Source of the DNA: Clostridia bacterium
GTDB lineage: Bacteria > Bacillota > Clostridia > Christensenellales > Borkfalkiaceae
Assembly (NCBI GenBank): GCA_017623605.1
Contig: JAGAOR010000008.1
Location: 1-46,660 of the forward strand
Direction of reading: 5' to 3'
DNA: 46,660 nucleotides
Part shown: piece by piece, positions 1 through 7,415 of the stretch
Position numbering within the stretch: position 1 is the first letter of the stretch
How the letters are laid out: every line of letters starts with the position of its first letter
Program-made: the position numbers and the translations under genes
Notes under the pieces: model-generated
The model's input: only the letters and a program-made list of their open reading frames with translations
What the model was told of the DNA's origin: nothing
Database searches by the model: none

Positions 1-30
1 AATAAAAAACAATAGAAGAGGTATGATATT

Positions 31-579
31 ATGGACAAACTTATTCCCGTAGTGGTTATCAAAGAACTTAGCGAAACGGACAAAATCCTGACGGCTTTGA
101 AAAAGAGCGGAATCAATTGCGCGGAGATCACGTTCCGCACGGCTTGTGCCGCGGAAGCGATTGAATATGCGTGCAAGAACTATCCCGATATGAACGTCGG
201 TGCAGGTACGGTTATCAATGCCGAACAATGCGAAAAGGCGCTCTCGGTTGGTGCGAAATTTATCGTTTCTCCCGGTCTTTCTCCTGCCGTGGCGAAGATT
301 TGTAAGGAACGTGGCGTGCCCTATTATCCCGGTTGCGTAACGCCTACGGAAATTATGCAAGCGTTAGAGCTTGGTATCACGATCGTTAAATTCTTCCCTG
401 CAAACGTTTACGGTGGCTTGAAGGCAATGAAAGCATTGGCAGGACCTTTCCCTCAAATCAAATTCATTCCCACGGGCGGCGTGAACCGCGACAATTTAGA
501 CGAATTCCTTGCTTGGGAAAAAATCTATGCAGTCGGCGGCTCGTTTATGGTCGAGGAAGCCTTAAATGCGAACAAGTAA
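31..579 (+). CDS. eda: KDPG/KHG aldolase (2-dehydro-3-deoxyphosphogluconate aldolase)
   Basis: Class I aldolase that splits 2-keto-3-deoxy-6-phosphogluconate into pyruvate and glyceraldehyde-3-phosphate, the last step of sugar-acid (uronate) breakdown. Visible family signatures are AEITFRT with the general-base Glu32, GAGTV at 57-61, and VKFFPA with the Schiff-base Lys120, followed by the phosphate-binding PTGG. An AGAGG ribosome site lies about 8 nt before the ATG. At 182 residues it is about 30 shorter than the E. coli enzyme (213): it ends right after GGSFMVEEAL, so the usual last helix is missing. Its last codons overlap the next gene by 14 nt. The KDG kinase two genes downstream supplies its substrate. 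The activity call is firm; KDPG versus KHG preference cannot be read from sequence. Confidence 0.93.
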   Translation: MDKLIPVVVIKELSETDKILTALKKSGINCAEITFRTACAAEAIEYACKNYPDMNVGAGTVINAEQCEKALSVGAKFIVSPGLSPAVAKICKERGVPYYPGCVTPTEIMQALELGITIVKFFPANVYGGLKAMKALAGPFPQIKFIPTGGVNRDNLDEFLAWEKIYAVGGSFMVEEALNANK

Positions 580-1447
580 AAAAGCAATTTTGGAGGAGCT
601 GAAAGGCTATCTGTTTATGTTGATCGCTTGTGTCGCCTACGGCACGAGTACGAGCTTGTTTCTTGCGGATAACGGCATCATAGCAGGTGGCGTAACGGGA
701 CTTTCGGTTCTCATCAACTACTTAAACCCTAACCTGTTAATCGGTATGGTATCCATTGCGATCAATTTGCCCATTCTCTTGTTGGGATTGAAGTTTCAGG
801 GTTGGAAGTTTATTTTGCGTTGTTTGATTACGGTTGCAACGCACGGTGTGGTTACGGACATTATAGGCGCGTTGTTTCCCGAGCCGCTCACGACCGACGG
901 CGTTTTGGCGTCGCTCTACGGCGGTATTTGTCAGGGAATAGGGATCGGGCTTTTCGTCCGGTATCAGTTTTCCAGCGGTGGTACAGAGCTTCTCGGCAGA
1001 GTACTTTCTCGTTTCATTAAAGGGTTAAATATTCCCGTTTGCGTGGGGATTTTAGACGGGATGATCGTCGTGCTCGGTGCAATATTAACGCAAAATCCCG
1101 CGAATATGCTATACGCACTTATCGTGGTATTCGTTAGCACGAAAGTATCGGAAATGGTTTTGGTGGGGCTTGAAAAATCCAAGCTTTGTATCATTATCAC
1201 GGATAAAGGCGAAGAGATTTCCAAAATGCTCGTAGAAAAGAGCCCTCGTGGCGTTACGATGTTAGACGGAACGGGTATGTATACGAATAAAGAACACGCG
1301 GTACTTCTCACGTGTGTAAAAAATCAACAACTTACCCAGCTCAAACAAATCGTCAAATCAATCGACGAGCACGCCTTTATCATTATCAACGAATCGGTAG
1401 AGGTTCGTGGACAAGGTTTCAAATCGCTTAATCAAAGCGACGAATAA
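566..1447 (+). CDS. YitT family membrane protein (DUF161 plus DUF2179)
   Basis: Integral membrane protein of the YitT family, whose function is not established. The N-terminal ~195 residues hold about five hydrophobic segments with the family-typical NGIIAGGVTGLSVLI stretch. The C-terminal ~85 residues (from about 207) form a soluble DUF2179 domain with the pattern RGVTMLDGTGMY. The start at 566 lies inside the end of the aldolase gene and has its own GAGGAA ribosome site 7 nt upstream, so translation is probably coupled. A second GGAGGAG at about 590 has no suitably spaced start codon. Its place between eda and kdgK suggests a link to sugar-acid use, perhaps transport, but that is inference. 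Confidence 0.85.
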   Translation: MRTSKKAILEELKGYLFMLIACVAYGTSTSLFLADNGIIAGGVTGLSVLINYLNPNLLIGMVSIAINLPILLLGLKFQGWKFILRCLITVATHGVVTDIIGALFPEPLTTDGVLASLYGGICQGIGIGLFVRYQFSSGGTELLGRVLSRFIKGLNIPVCVGILDGMIVVLGAILTQNPANMLYALIVVFVSTKVSEMVLVGLEKSKLCIIITDKGEEISKMLVEKSPRGVTMLDGTGMYTNKEHAVLLTCVKNQQLTQLKQIVKSIDEHAFIIINESVEVRGQGFKSLNQSDE

Positions 1448-1482
1448 CATACTTAAAAATAATAAAGTGAGGTATAAAAACA

Positions 1483-2505
1483 ATGAAAAAAGTAGTAACG
1501 TTCGGTGAATTGATGTTAAGACTTCAACCCGAAAATTATCTGCGTTTCGTACAAAGTGATAAATATGAAGCGTTGTACGGCGGCGCGGAAGCAAACGTAT
1601 CGGTGTCCTTGGCGAACTACGGCGTAGACGTAGCGTTCGTTACCAAGCTGCCCACGCACGAAATCGGTCAAGCGGCGGTAAATTCGCTTCGTAAATTCGG
1701 CGTAGACACGAGCAAAATCGTTCGTGGTGGCGACAGAGTTGGTATTTACTATTGCGAAAAGGGCGCAAGCCAAAGACCTTCCAAGGTTATTTACGATAGA
1801 GCGTACAGCGCGATCGCGATGGCCAAGAAAGAGGATTTCGATTGGGCAAGCATTTTTGAGGGCGTAGAATGGTTCCATTTCACGGGAATCACGCCCGCTT
1901 TGAGCGATGAAATGGCGAATATCACGATTGAAGCTTGTAAAGCGGCGAAAGAAAGAAATATCACGATCTCCTGCGATCTCAACTTCCGTAAGAAACTTTG
2001 GAGCAAGGAAAAAGCAGGTCAGGTTATGGGCGAGGTTTGCAAATACGTAGATTACTGTATCGCAAACGAAGAGGACGCAAAGGACGTGTTCGGTATCGAA
2101 GCGGATAACAGCGATATTTACGGTGGCAAGCTTGATAGAAACGGATATATCTCCGTCGCGAAGAAGCTCACGGACAGATTTAATTTCAAAGGCGTTGCAA
2201 TCACGCTTCGTGAGAGTAAGAGCGCGAACGATAACGATTGGTCGGGTATGCTTTACACGAACGGCGAAGCTTGCTTCTCCAAGAAATATTCTATGCATAT
2301 CGTAGACCGCGTAGGCGGTGGCGATAGCTTTGGCGGTGGCTTGATCTATTCGCTTGTAAACGGATACGAGCCTCAACAGGCGATCGAATTTGCGGTGGCT
2401 GCAAGCTGCTTAAAGCATACGATCGAGGGCGACTATAATATGATGAGCGTTGCGGAAGTCCAGAATTTGGCAGGTGGCGACGCAAGCGGACGCGTTCAAA
2501 GATAA
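1483..2505 (+). CDS. kdgK: PfkB-family sugar kinase, probable 2-keto-3-deoxygluconate kinase
   Basis: Ribokinase/PfkB-fold kinase, 340 residues. The N-terminal FGELMLRLQP and the substrate-lid motif YGGAEANVSVSLANYG match KDG kinases. The C-terminal signature is DRVGGGDSFGGG, with the predicted catalytic base Asp281 and GGGD in place of the more common GAGD. It would phosphorylate 2-keto-3-deoxygluconate with ATP to give KDPG, the substrate of the aldolase two genes upstream. It follows the YitT gene by 35 nt and ends just before an intrinsic terminator, so it is the last gene of this operon. The kinase family is certain; the KDG specificity rests on the eda neighbour and on motif similarity. 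Confidence 0.87.
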   Translation: MKKVVTFGELMLRLQPENYLRFVQSDKYEALYGGAEANVSVSLANYGVDVAFVTKLPTHEIGQAAVNSLRKFGVDTSKIVRGGDRVGIYYCEKGASQRPSKVIYDRAYSAIAMAKKEDFDWASIFEGVEWFHFTGITPALSDEMANITIEACKAAKERNITISCDLNFRKKLWSKEKAGQVMGEVCKYVDYCIANEEDAKDVFGIEADNSDIYGGKLDRNGYISVAKKLTDRFNFKGVAITLRESKSANDNDWSGMLYTNGEACFSKKYSMHIVDRVGGGDSFGGGLIYSLVNGYEPQQAIEFAVAASCLKHTIEGDYNMMSVAEVQNLAGGDASGRVQR

Positions 2506-2523
2506 TCATTGAAAGATAGAGAG

Positions 2524-2562
2524 AAAACCGTTGCTTTTGAAAACTCGGAGCAACGGTTTTTT
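2524..2562 (+). terminator. Intrinsic terminator after kdgK
   Basis: Perfect 12-bp stem AAAACCGTTGCT / AGCAACGGTTTT with a 13-nt loop, running into a T-run. It closes the eda-yitT-kdgK operon. Confidence 0.9.
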
Positions 2563-2596
2563 GCTTAAATTTTATGCGAAGAAGAAGCCTACTCGC

Positions 2597-2625
2597 TTGA
2601 CAGTACGCGGGGTTTGTGATATAAT
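2597..2625 (+). promoter_or_regulatory. SigA-type promoter of the AEC permease gene
   Basis: Consensus -35 TTGACA (2597-2602), 17-bp spacer, consensus -10 TATAAT (2620-2625) with an extended TGA directly before it. The predicted start is near 2632, leaving about 20 nt of leader. Confidence 0.9.
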
Positions 2626-2651
2626 AAAGCGGTTAATAGGAGAACGAAAAA

Positions 2652-3611
2652 ATGGAAGCTTTTATCATTATGCTAAAAAACGTGATCGTATTCGTTGGTC
2701 TTGCGATCCCCGGCTACGTGCTCGTTAAAACGAAAATGCTAAAAAGCGAGCAATCGAGCACGCTTTCAACACTTTTAACCTACGTAGGTATGCCCTTTTT
2801 GGTTTTATCGAATACGCTCGGTTTATCATTTACTGCCGATACGATCTGGTCGCTCGTAGCTGCGGCGATCGTGAGCGTGGCGTGTATCTTCGTGTTATTT
2901 TTCGTTACGGGCTTGCTCACGAAAAAGGAAAAGAACGAGCAAACGCGGGGAATGATTCGTTTTTGTTCTATGTTTTCCAATAATGCGTTTTTAGGACTTC
3001 CGCTTGCAATCGCGGTATTTGGCGCGCAATCAAAAGCGGTCAGTTTATTGATCGTGTTCAATATCATCACTAACGTATTTATGTTCACGCTCGGCGTATA
3101 TCTTGTTGCGGGCGATAAAAGCGCCGTCAGCTTTAAAAAGGCGTTGTTGAGCCCTAATCTTCTTGCTTTCTTTTTAGGTATTTTGTTGAACGTAACGGGT
3201 GTTAAAAATCAAGTGCCCGAAGTTTCAACGTACGCTACGTATTTGAGCAATCTCGTAACGCCTGTGTCTATGACGATACTCGGTATGAAGCTCGGTGGCG
3301 TAAAGTTTTTGTCCTTGTTCACGTCGGCAAAAACCTACTACGTAGCCTTGCTTCGTTTGGTTGTATTCCCCGTTGTGATCGTCGCGATATTGCTTGCGAT
3401 CAAAGCCGTTTTTCCTGGCGGCGTGATCGACGCGGCGATGCTACTTGCGTGCTTTATCGTTTGTGCAACGCCCACGCCGAGCAGTTCTTCCGCCTTTGCC
3501 GATCAATTCGGTGGCGACGCAGAAAGCGCCGTGGCATTCACGCTCGGCACGACGATCTTTTCCGTAGCCACTATTCCGATTTTATATTCATTGCTTTGTT
3601 TATTTATCTAA
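2652..3611 (+). CDS. AEC-family permease (auxin efflux carrier / malate permease type)
   Basis: 319-residue polytopic membrane protein with about ten hydrophobic segments in two halves. It shows the family pattern: an N-terminal half with VGLAIPGYVLVKTKML and GMPFLVLSNT, the mid-protein NNAFLGLPLAIAVFG, and a C-terminal half with ATPTPSSSSAFADQFGGD, a serine-rich variant of the second crossover motif. Members export or exchange small organic anions such as malate, or auxin in plants; the substrate here cannot be predicted. An AGGAG ribosome site precedes the ATG. The gene has its own strong promoter and shares a bidirectional terminator with the convergent AraC gene, so it is probably monocistronic. 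Confidence 0.87.
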   Translation: MEAFIIMLKNVIVFVGLAIPGYVLVKTKMLKSEQSSTLSTLLTYVGMPFLVLSNTLGLSFTADTIWSLVAAAIVSVACIFVLFFVTGLLTKKEKNEQTRGMIRFCSMFSNNAFLGLPLAIAVFGAQSKAVSLLIVFNIITNVFMFTLGVYLVAGDKSAVSFKKALLSPNLLAFFLGILLNVTGVKNQVPEVSTYATYLSNLVTPVSMTILGMKLGGVKFLSLFTSAKTYYVALLRLVVFPVVIVAILLAIKAVFPGGVIDAAMLLACFIVCATPTPSSSSAFADQFGGDAESAVAFTLGTTIFSVATIPILYSLLCLFI

Positions 3612-3622
3612 AATACAAACGA

Positions 3623-3652
3623 AAACGCCTTGAAAGCAATTTCAAGGCGTTT
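3623..3652. terminator. Bidirectional terminator between AEC permease and AraC genes
   Basis: Perfect 13-bp stem AAACGCCTTGAAA / TTTCAAGGCGTTT with a GCAA loop. It sits between convergent genes and overlaps the last codons of the minus-strand AraC gene. T-rich tracts follow on both strands. Confidence 0.8.
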
Positions 3653-4430
3653 CCTTATCTTCTTGTGGCGAAACGCCGAATTGGCGTTTATATTGTCGAT
3701 AAAAGGTGGTGTATTCTTGGAAGCCGCAAAGCAGCGCGGCTTGCGTGGGCGGTGTGCCCGATAGCACGAGTTGGTGCGCGTAAAGCATTTTTCGGTGGTT
3801 GACGTATTGTTTGTAGCTGATTTGTAAATGTTTTTTAAAAATATGAAAAACCCAAGAGGGACTGACGTAAAATTCTTTTGCAATCGTCGTTACTTCCAAG
3901 GCGTGGTTTAAATTTTCGTCTATGTATTGTAAAATTTTCGAAAGCGTGGGATGAATAATTTGTGGGCTCTCTTTATCCGCGGGGGCGTATTTTGTTTGTA
4001 GTAAAAGTAAATTGACGGCGAATCGACAAAAAGTAAGCATATCCTTTTGATTGGCACTGCGCTTAATTTCATCAAGAGAAGCGAAAAGTCTTTTCACTAA
4101 CTTATCGTTTTCAAAGCGATAACGTACGCGCTCATCGTACAAGATCGGGTGCAATTCTTCGTCGATTGCATCCGGGGTAAAATTGATTACGATTCGTTCG
4201 TAGGGCTTTTCCGATAAAATCTTCGGATAATGATAAACGCTTGATTTGATCAATAAAAGATCGTAAGGCTGTAAAGAATAGGTTGCGTCGTTCACCACGT
4301 AATCCACGTCGCCGCTTAAAAAGAAGTAGATTTCGTAGCTGTTGTGGAAATGATCGTTGGTAAAAGTCTTCGGCGAAGGGATTTCCGAACGAGTATGGGA
4401 GAACGTAATCTTGCTTTTAAAAATACTCAT
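3642..4430 (-). CDS. AraC-family transcriptional regulator
   Basis: 262 residues. The N-terminal cupin-like sensor region (about 20-95) carries HFHNSYEIYFFLSG, typical of sugar-responsive AraC proteins. The C-terminal ~100 residues (161-258) hold two helix-turn-helix units ending GFQEYTTFYRQYKRQFGVSP. The start is placed at the ATG at 4430, not at an in-frame ATG at 4487, because a strong promoter (TTGCAT, 17 bp, TATACT, extended TGG) lies between them. Its predicted +1 is exactly the A of the 4430 ATG and no Shine-Dalgarno is present, so the mRNA may be leaderless. It is divergent from the sugar isomerase operon starting at 4544 and most likely controls it and itself through the ATTGCA elements between them. 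The ligand is unknown. Confidence 0.9.
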   Translation of the reverse strand: MSIFKSKITFSHTRSEIPSPKTFTNDHFHNSYEIYFFLSGDVDYVVNDATYSLQPYDLLLIKSSVYHYPKILSEKPYERIVINFTPDAIDEELHPILYDERVRYRFENDKLVKRLFASLDEIKRSANQKDMLTFCRFAVNLLLLQTKYAPADKESPQIIHPTLSKILQYIDENLNHALEVTTIAKEFYVSPSWVFHIFKKHLQISYKQYVNHRKMLYAHQLVLSGTPPTQAALLCGFQEYTTFYRQYKRQFGVSPQEDKETP

Positions 4431-4436
4431 AGGTAA

Positions 4437-4465
4437 AGTATACCATAAAATTGCAGAAAATGCAA
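4437..4465 (-). promoter_or_regulatory. Promoter of the AraC-family gene (predicted leaderless)
   Basis: Read on the minus strand: -35 TTGCAT (4465-4460), 17-bp spacer, -10 TATACT (4442-4437) with extended TGG. Counting the last T of the -10 as -7 puts +1 at 4430, the A of the start codon. Confidence 0.75.
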
Positions 4466-4466
4466 T
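4450..4466. promoter_or_regulatory. Palindromic operator candidate
   Basis: Perfect inverted repeat ATTGCA-N5-TGCAAT overlapping the -35 of the AraC promoter. A third ATTGCA copy at 4486-4491 overlaps the -35 of the divergent operon promoter. This arrangement suits one regulator governing both promoters; binding is inferred. Confidence 0.5.
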
Positions 4467-4486
4467 ATAATTTATCGGGTATGCCA

Positions 4487-4515
4487 TTGCATTTTTAAAA
4501 AAAATATTTTATAAT
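4487..4515 (+). promoter_or_regulatory. Promoter of the isomerase/dehydrogenase operon
   Basis: -35 TTGCAT (4487-4492), 17-bp spacer, perfect -10 TATAAT (4510-4515), predicted +1 near 4522. Because +1 lies downstream of the TTG at 4517, that codon cannot start the gene and the ATG at 4544 is used. Confidence 0.85.
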
Positions 4516-4543
4516 ATTGATAATGAAAGTTGGAGGATTGTCA

Positions 4544-5395
4544 ATGATTCGGTTAAGTGCATTTTCAGATGAAGCGGCAAGCGATTTGCAAGGGCAGATC
4601 GCGGCGTTGAAGAGAAACGGAATTCCGTATATGGAAATTCGTGCGATAAGCGGTAAAAACGTGAAAGATTTAACGCTTGAAGAGGCAAAAGAGATTCACG
4701 AGGAGCTTGAAAAAAACGGAATTGAGGTATGGTCGATCGGTTCGCCCCTTGGCAAAGCGGAAGTAGACGCGGATTTAGACGGTGAATACGGCGACGTCGT
4801 TCGCCACGTCTGTCAGATTGCAAATATTCTAAAAACGGACAAGATTCGTATGTTCAGTTTCCATAATTCTTACGATGATCGAGAAAGAGTATTTGAAAAT
4901 CTCCGTAAGATGGTGGCGATTGCCAAAGAATACAACGTGGGGCTGTATCACGAAAATGAGAAAAATGTCTACGGCGACACGATCGCGCGCGTTTTGGATA
5001 TTATGGAAAACGTAGACGGCTTGAAATACATTTATGATCCCGCAAATTTTGTGCAGGTAGGGGAAAAGGCGGAAGATTCCTTGAATGCATTACACTCTAA
5101 AGTGGATTATTTCCATATTAAAGACGTGATTTTCGAAACGAGCGAGCTTGTACCCGCAGGTTGTGGCGACGGTATGATTGAAGAGTTGGTCAAGCGCATT
5201 GACGGGGATAAAGTGCTCACGCTTGAACCGCATTTAATGATATTCGACGCGTATAAGTCGATTGACACGGAAGAGATGAAAACGAAATTTCATTTTGAAA
5301 GCAACGACGAAGCGTTCGACGCGGCGGTAACCGCGCTTAAAGAAGTACTTAAAGAAGCAGGATATAAAGAAATTAACGGAGGATTTACCAAATGA
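4544..5395 (+). CDS. Sugar phosphate isomerase/epimerase-like TIM barrel protein (first of pair)
   Basis: 283-residue xylose-isomerase-like (AP endonuclease family 2) TIM barrel. The expected metal-binding positions are visible in order: Glu in LYHENEKN, Asp in YIYDPANF, His in YFHIKDV and Glu in LTLEPHL, so it should be an active metal-dependent isomerase, epimerase or lyase on a sugar. The start is the ATG with GGAGG 7 nt upstream; an upstream TTG lies at the promoter. It opens an AraC-controlled operon and overlaps the next gene by 4 nt (ATGA). This superfamily includes inosose-handling enzymes, tagatose/psicose epimerases and 3-keto-sugar lyases; the exact substrate cannot be told from sequence. 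Confidence 0.87.
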   Translation: MIRLSAFSDEAASDLQGQIAALKRNGIPYMEIRAISGKNVKDLTLEEAKEIHEELEKNGIEVWSIGSPLGKAEVDADLDGEYGDVVRHVCQIANILKTDKIRMFSFHNSYDDRERVFENLRKMVAIAKEYNVGLYHENEKNVYGDTIARVLDIMENVDGLKYIYDPANFVQVGEKAEDSLNALHSKVDYFHIKDVIFETSELVPAGCGDGMIEELVKRIDGDKVLTLEPHLMIFDAYKSIDTEEMKTKFHFESNDEAFDAAVTALKEVLKEAGYKEINGGFTK

Positions 5396-6165
5396 AAGCA
5401 GGTTTGAATTTACACTCTATTCGTAATTTGATTAAGACGGAAGAAGATTTTTTAGACACCGCACAAAAGCTCAAAGAAATGGGATATAGCTATTTGCAAT
5501 ATTCTGGCGCGCCGCTTGAACCCGAACGGATTAAGCGTGTTAGCGACGCAACGGGTTTGCCGATCGTTTTAACCCACGTGCCTATGGATCGTATCATTGG
5601 AGATACGGATAAGCTTATGGAAGAGCACGCGTATTTAGGTTGTAAAAATATCGGGCTCGGTTCTATGCCGAGCAAAACCGTATTAGATACGGAAGCGTTC
5701 AAAAAGACGGTAGAGGATTTGAATGCGGCGGGTGAAAGAATGCAGAAAAATGGTTTCAAGTTTTTCTATCATCACCACCATTACGAATTCTTTAAGTTAA
5801 CGGGCGAGAACGTAACCGCGCTCGACTATATGCTGAAAAACACGCCGTATATCAATTTTACCGCCGATACGCATTGGATTCAACGCGGCGGCGCGGACGT
5901 TTGCGAAACGCTTGAAAAAATGAAAGGCAAGTTGGAATGTGTTCACTTGAAAGATTATAAGATCGAATATAACGAAGAAATGAGTAAATTCGATAGTAAC
6001 TTCGCGCCCGTAGGCGACGGGAATATGAATTTCAAAAAGATCGTAGAAACGCTCGAAAAATGCGGCGCAAAATATTATCTCGTGGAGCAAGACAACGCGG
6101 CGCTTTTGCCTGATACGCTTGAACAAGTTAGACGCAGCATAGAGTACGTTCAAAAGGAGTTATAA
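5392..6165 (+). CDS. Sugar phosphate isomerase/epimerase-like TIM barrel protein (second of pair)
   Basis: 257-residue xylose-isomerase-like barrel, distant in sequence from its upstream neighbour. Likely metal ligands or catalytic residues lie in FYHHHHYEF, NFTADTHWIQ, VHLKDY and LVEQDN. The ATGA overlap with the preceding gene, plus GGAGG just upstream, indicates coupled translation. A dehydrogenase gene follows after 4 nt. Two such barrels plus a Gfo/Idh/MocA oxidoreductase in one operon suggest oxidation of a sugar followed by isomerisation or elimination, as in inositol, 3-keto-glycoside or C-glycoside pathways. The pathway is inferred; the fold is clear. Confidence 0.87.
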   Translation: MKAGLNLHSIRNLIKTEEDFLDTAQKLKEMGYSYLQYSGAPLEPERIKRVSDATGLPIVLTHVPMDRIIGDTDKLMEEHAYLGCKNIGLGSMPSKTVLDTEAFKKTVEDLNAAGERMQKNGFKFFYHHHHYEFFKLTGENVTALDYMLKNTPYINFTADTHWIQRGGADVCETLEKMKGKLECVHLKDYKIEYNEEMSKFDSNFAPVGDGNMNFKKIVETLEKCGAKYYLVEQDNAALLPDTLEQVRRSIEYVQKEL

Positions 6166-6169
6166 GAAA

Positions 6170-7339
6170 ATGGAGAAAGTAAGATTTGGTATTATCGGTC
6201 TTGGAAATCAAGGCAGTAACTATATAAAGCTTTTTATTGAGGGCAAAATCGAAAACGGCGTAATTTCCGCGCTTTGCGATATTAACCCGGTAAAGATTGA
6301 AGCAACGAAAGCGAAAGAGGGGATTTCCCAAGACATCGTTTATTTCACGGATTATAAGGAAATGCTTGAAAGTGGGCTTGTGGATGCGATCCTTGTTGTA
6401 ACGCCGCACTATCAGCACCCTGAAATCGTTATGGAATGTCTGAAAAAGGATATTCACGTAATTTGCGATAAGCCCGCGGGTGTGTATACGAAGCAAGTTC
6501 GTGAAATGAACGAATATGCAAAAACGAAAAAAGCAAGATTTGCTATGATGTTCAATCAAAGAACGAATTGCGTGTATCGCAAAATGCGTGAAATGATCGC
6601 AAACGGCGAGATTGGTCAAATCCAACGTGTAAATTGGGTTATCACCGACTGGTTTAGAACGCAATATTATTACGATAGCGGCAGTTGGCGTGCCACGTGG
6701 GCGGGCGAAGGAGGCGGCGTTTTGATCAATCAATGCCCCCACCAAATCGACCTCGTGCAATGGATTATAGGCGAGATGCCCAAAACCGTGCGTGGTTTCT
6801 GTCAATACGGCAAGTGGCACGATATAGAAGTAGAAGACGACGTAACGGCGTTCTTTACGTATAAAAACGGCGCAACGGGCGTGTTTATCACGACGACGGG
6901 CGAAGCACCGGGCACGAACCGATTGGAAATTTCAGGTACGAAAGGGAAATTGGTTTGCGATAAGAGTAAGCTTTTGTTCTATAAAAACGAAAAGGATACG
7001 TTGGAACATTCCAACACGGCACAAGTAGGTTTTGGTAAACCCAAGTGTGAAGTGATTGAAGTGGAAACGGACGGCAAAAACGAACAACATATGGGAATTA
7101 TCAACAATTTTGCGAACGCAATTTTGGGGATCGAGGAGCAGTTTGTAGAGGGCACGGACGGCATTAACGGCGTAGAACTTATGAACGCAATCGAGCTTTC
7201 GGGTTGGAACAACGGCGAAGAAATCACGCTTCCGATCGACGAGGAACGGTATCTTGCCGAGCTCAATGAAAAACGTAAGACGTCAAGACTTAAAGTAGTA
7301 GACGAAGGAAAAGTGGAAGATACCTCCAATACGTTTTAA
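6170..7339 (+). CDS. Gfo/Idh/MocA family NAD(P)-dependent oxidoreductase
   Basis: 389-residue two-domain sugar dehydrogenase. The N-terminal Rossmann domain starts with GIIGLGNQGSNYIK and has the cofactor/catalytic-lysine motif CDKPAG (D replacing the usual E). The C-terminal substrate domain holds GGGVLINQCPHQIDLVQW, whose His/Asp pair is the usual catalytic region. The family oxidises or reduces a sugar hydroxyl with NAD(P). It has an AGGAG ribosome site within the end of the preceding gene and is last in the AraC-linked operon, before a strong bidirectional terminator. The C-terminal ~35 residues are charged. The substrate is unknown. A shorter relative is encoded at 29588. Confidence 0.9.
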   Translation: MEKVRFGIIGLGNQGSNYIKLFIEGKIENGVISALCDINPVKIEATKAKEGISQDIVYFTDYKEMLESGLVDAILVVTPHYQHPEIVMECLKKDIHVICDKPAGVYTKQVREMNEYAKTKKARFAMMFNQRTNCVYRKMREMIANGEIGQIQRVNWVITDWFRTQYYYDSGSWRATWAGEGGGVLINQCPHQIDLVQWIIGEMPKTVRGFCQYGKWHDIEVEDDVTAFFTYKNGATGVFITTTGEAPGTNRLEISGTKGKLVCDKSKLLFYKNEKDTLEHSNTAQVGFGKPKCEVIEVETDGKNEQHMGIINNFANAILGIEEQFVEGTDGINGVELMNAIELSGWNNGEEITLPIDEERYLAELNEKRKTSRLKVVDEGKVEDTSNTF

Positions 7340-7364
7340 TTGAACGAATATAAAAATACAAAAG

Positions 7365-7395
7365 AAAGGCGTGGCTTAAAGCCACGCCTTTTCAA
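7365..7395. terminator. Bidirectional terminator between sugar operon and leuS
   Basis: Perfect 11-bp stem AAAGGCGTGGC / GCCACGCCTTT with loop TTAAA, placed between convergent genes; suitable for either strand. Confidence 0.88.
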
Positions 7396-7415
7396 TTCGA
7401 TTTTTTTGGCTGTGT

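Noticed and set aside
4487-4546. Alternative starts: ATG at 4487 for AraC (minus) and TTG at 4517 for the isomerase
   Set aside because: Both lie upstream of the predicted transcription starts of the consensus promoters; ATG 4430 and ATG 4544 fit better, the latter with GGAGG.
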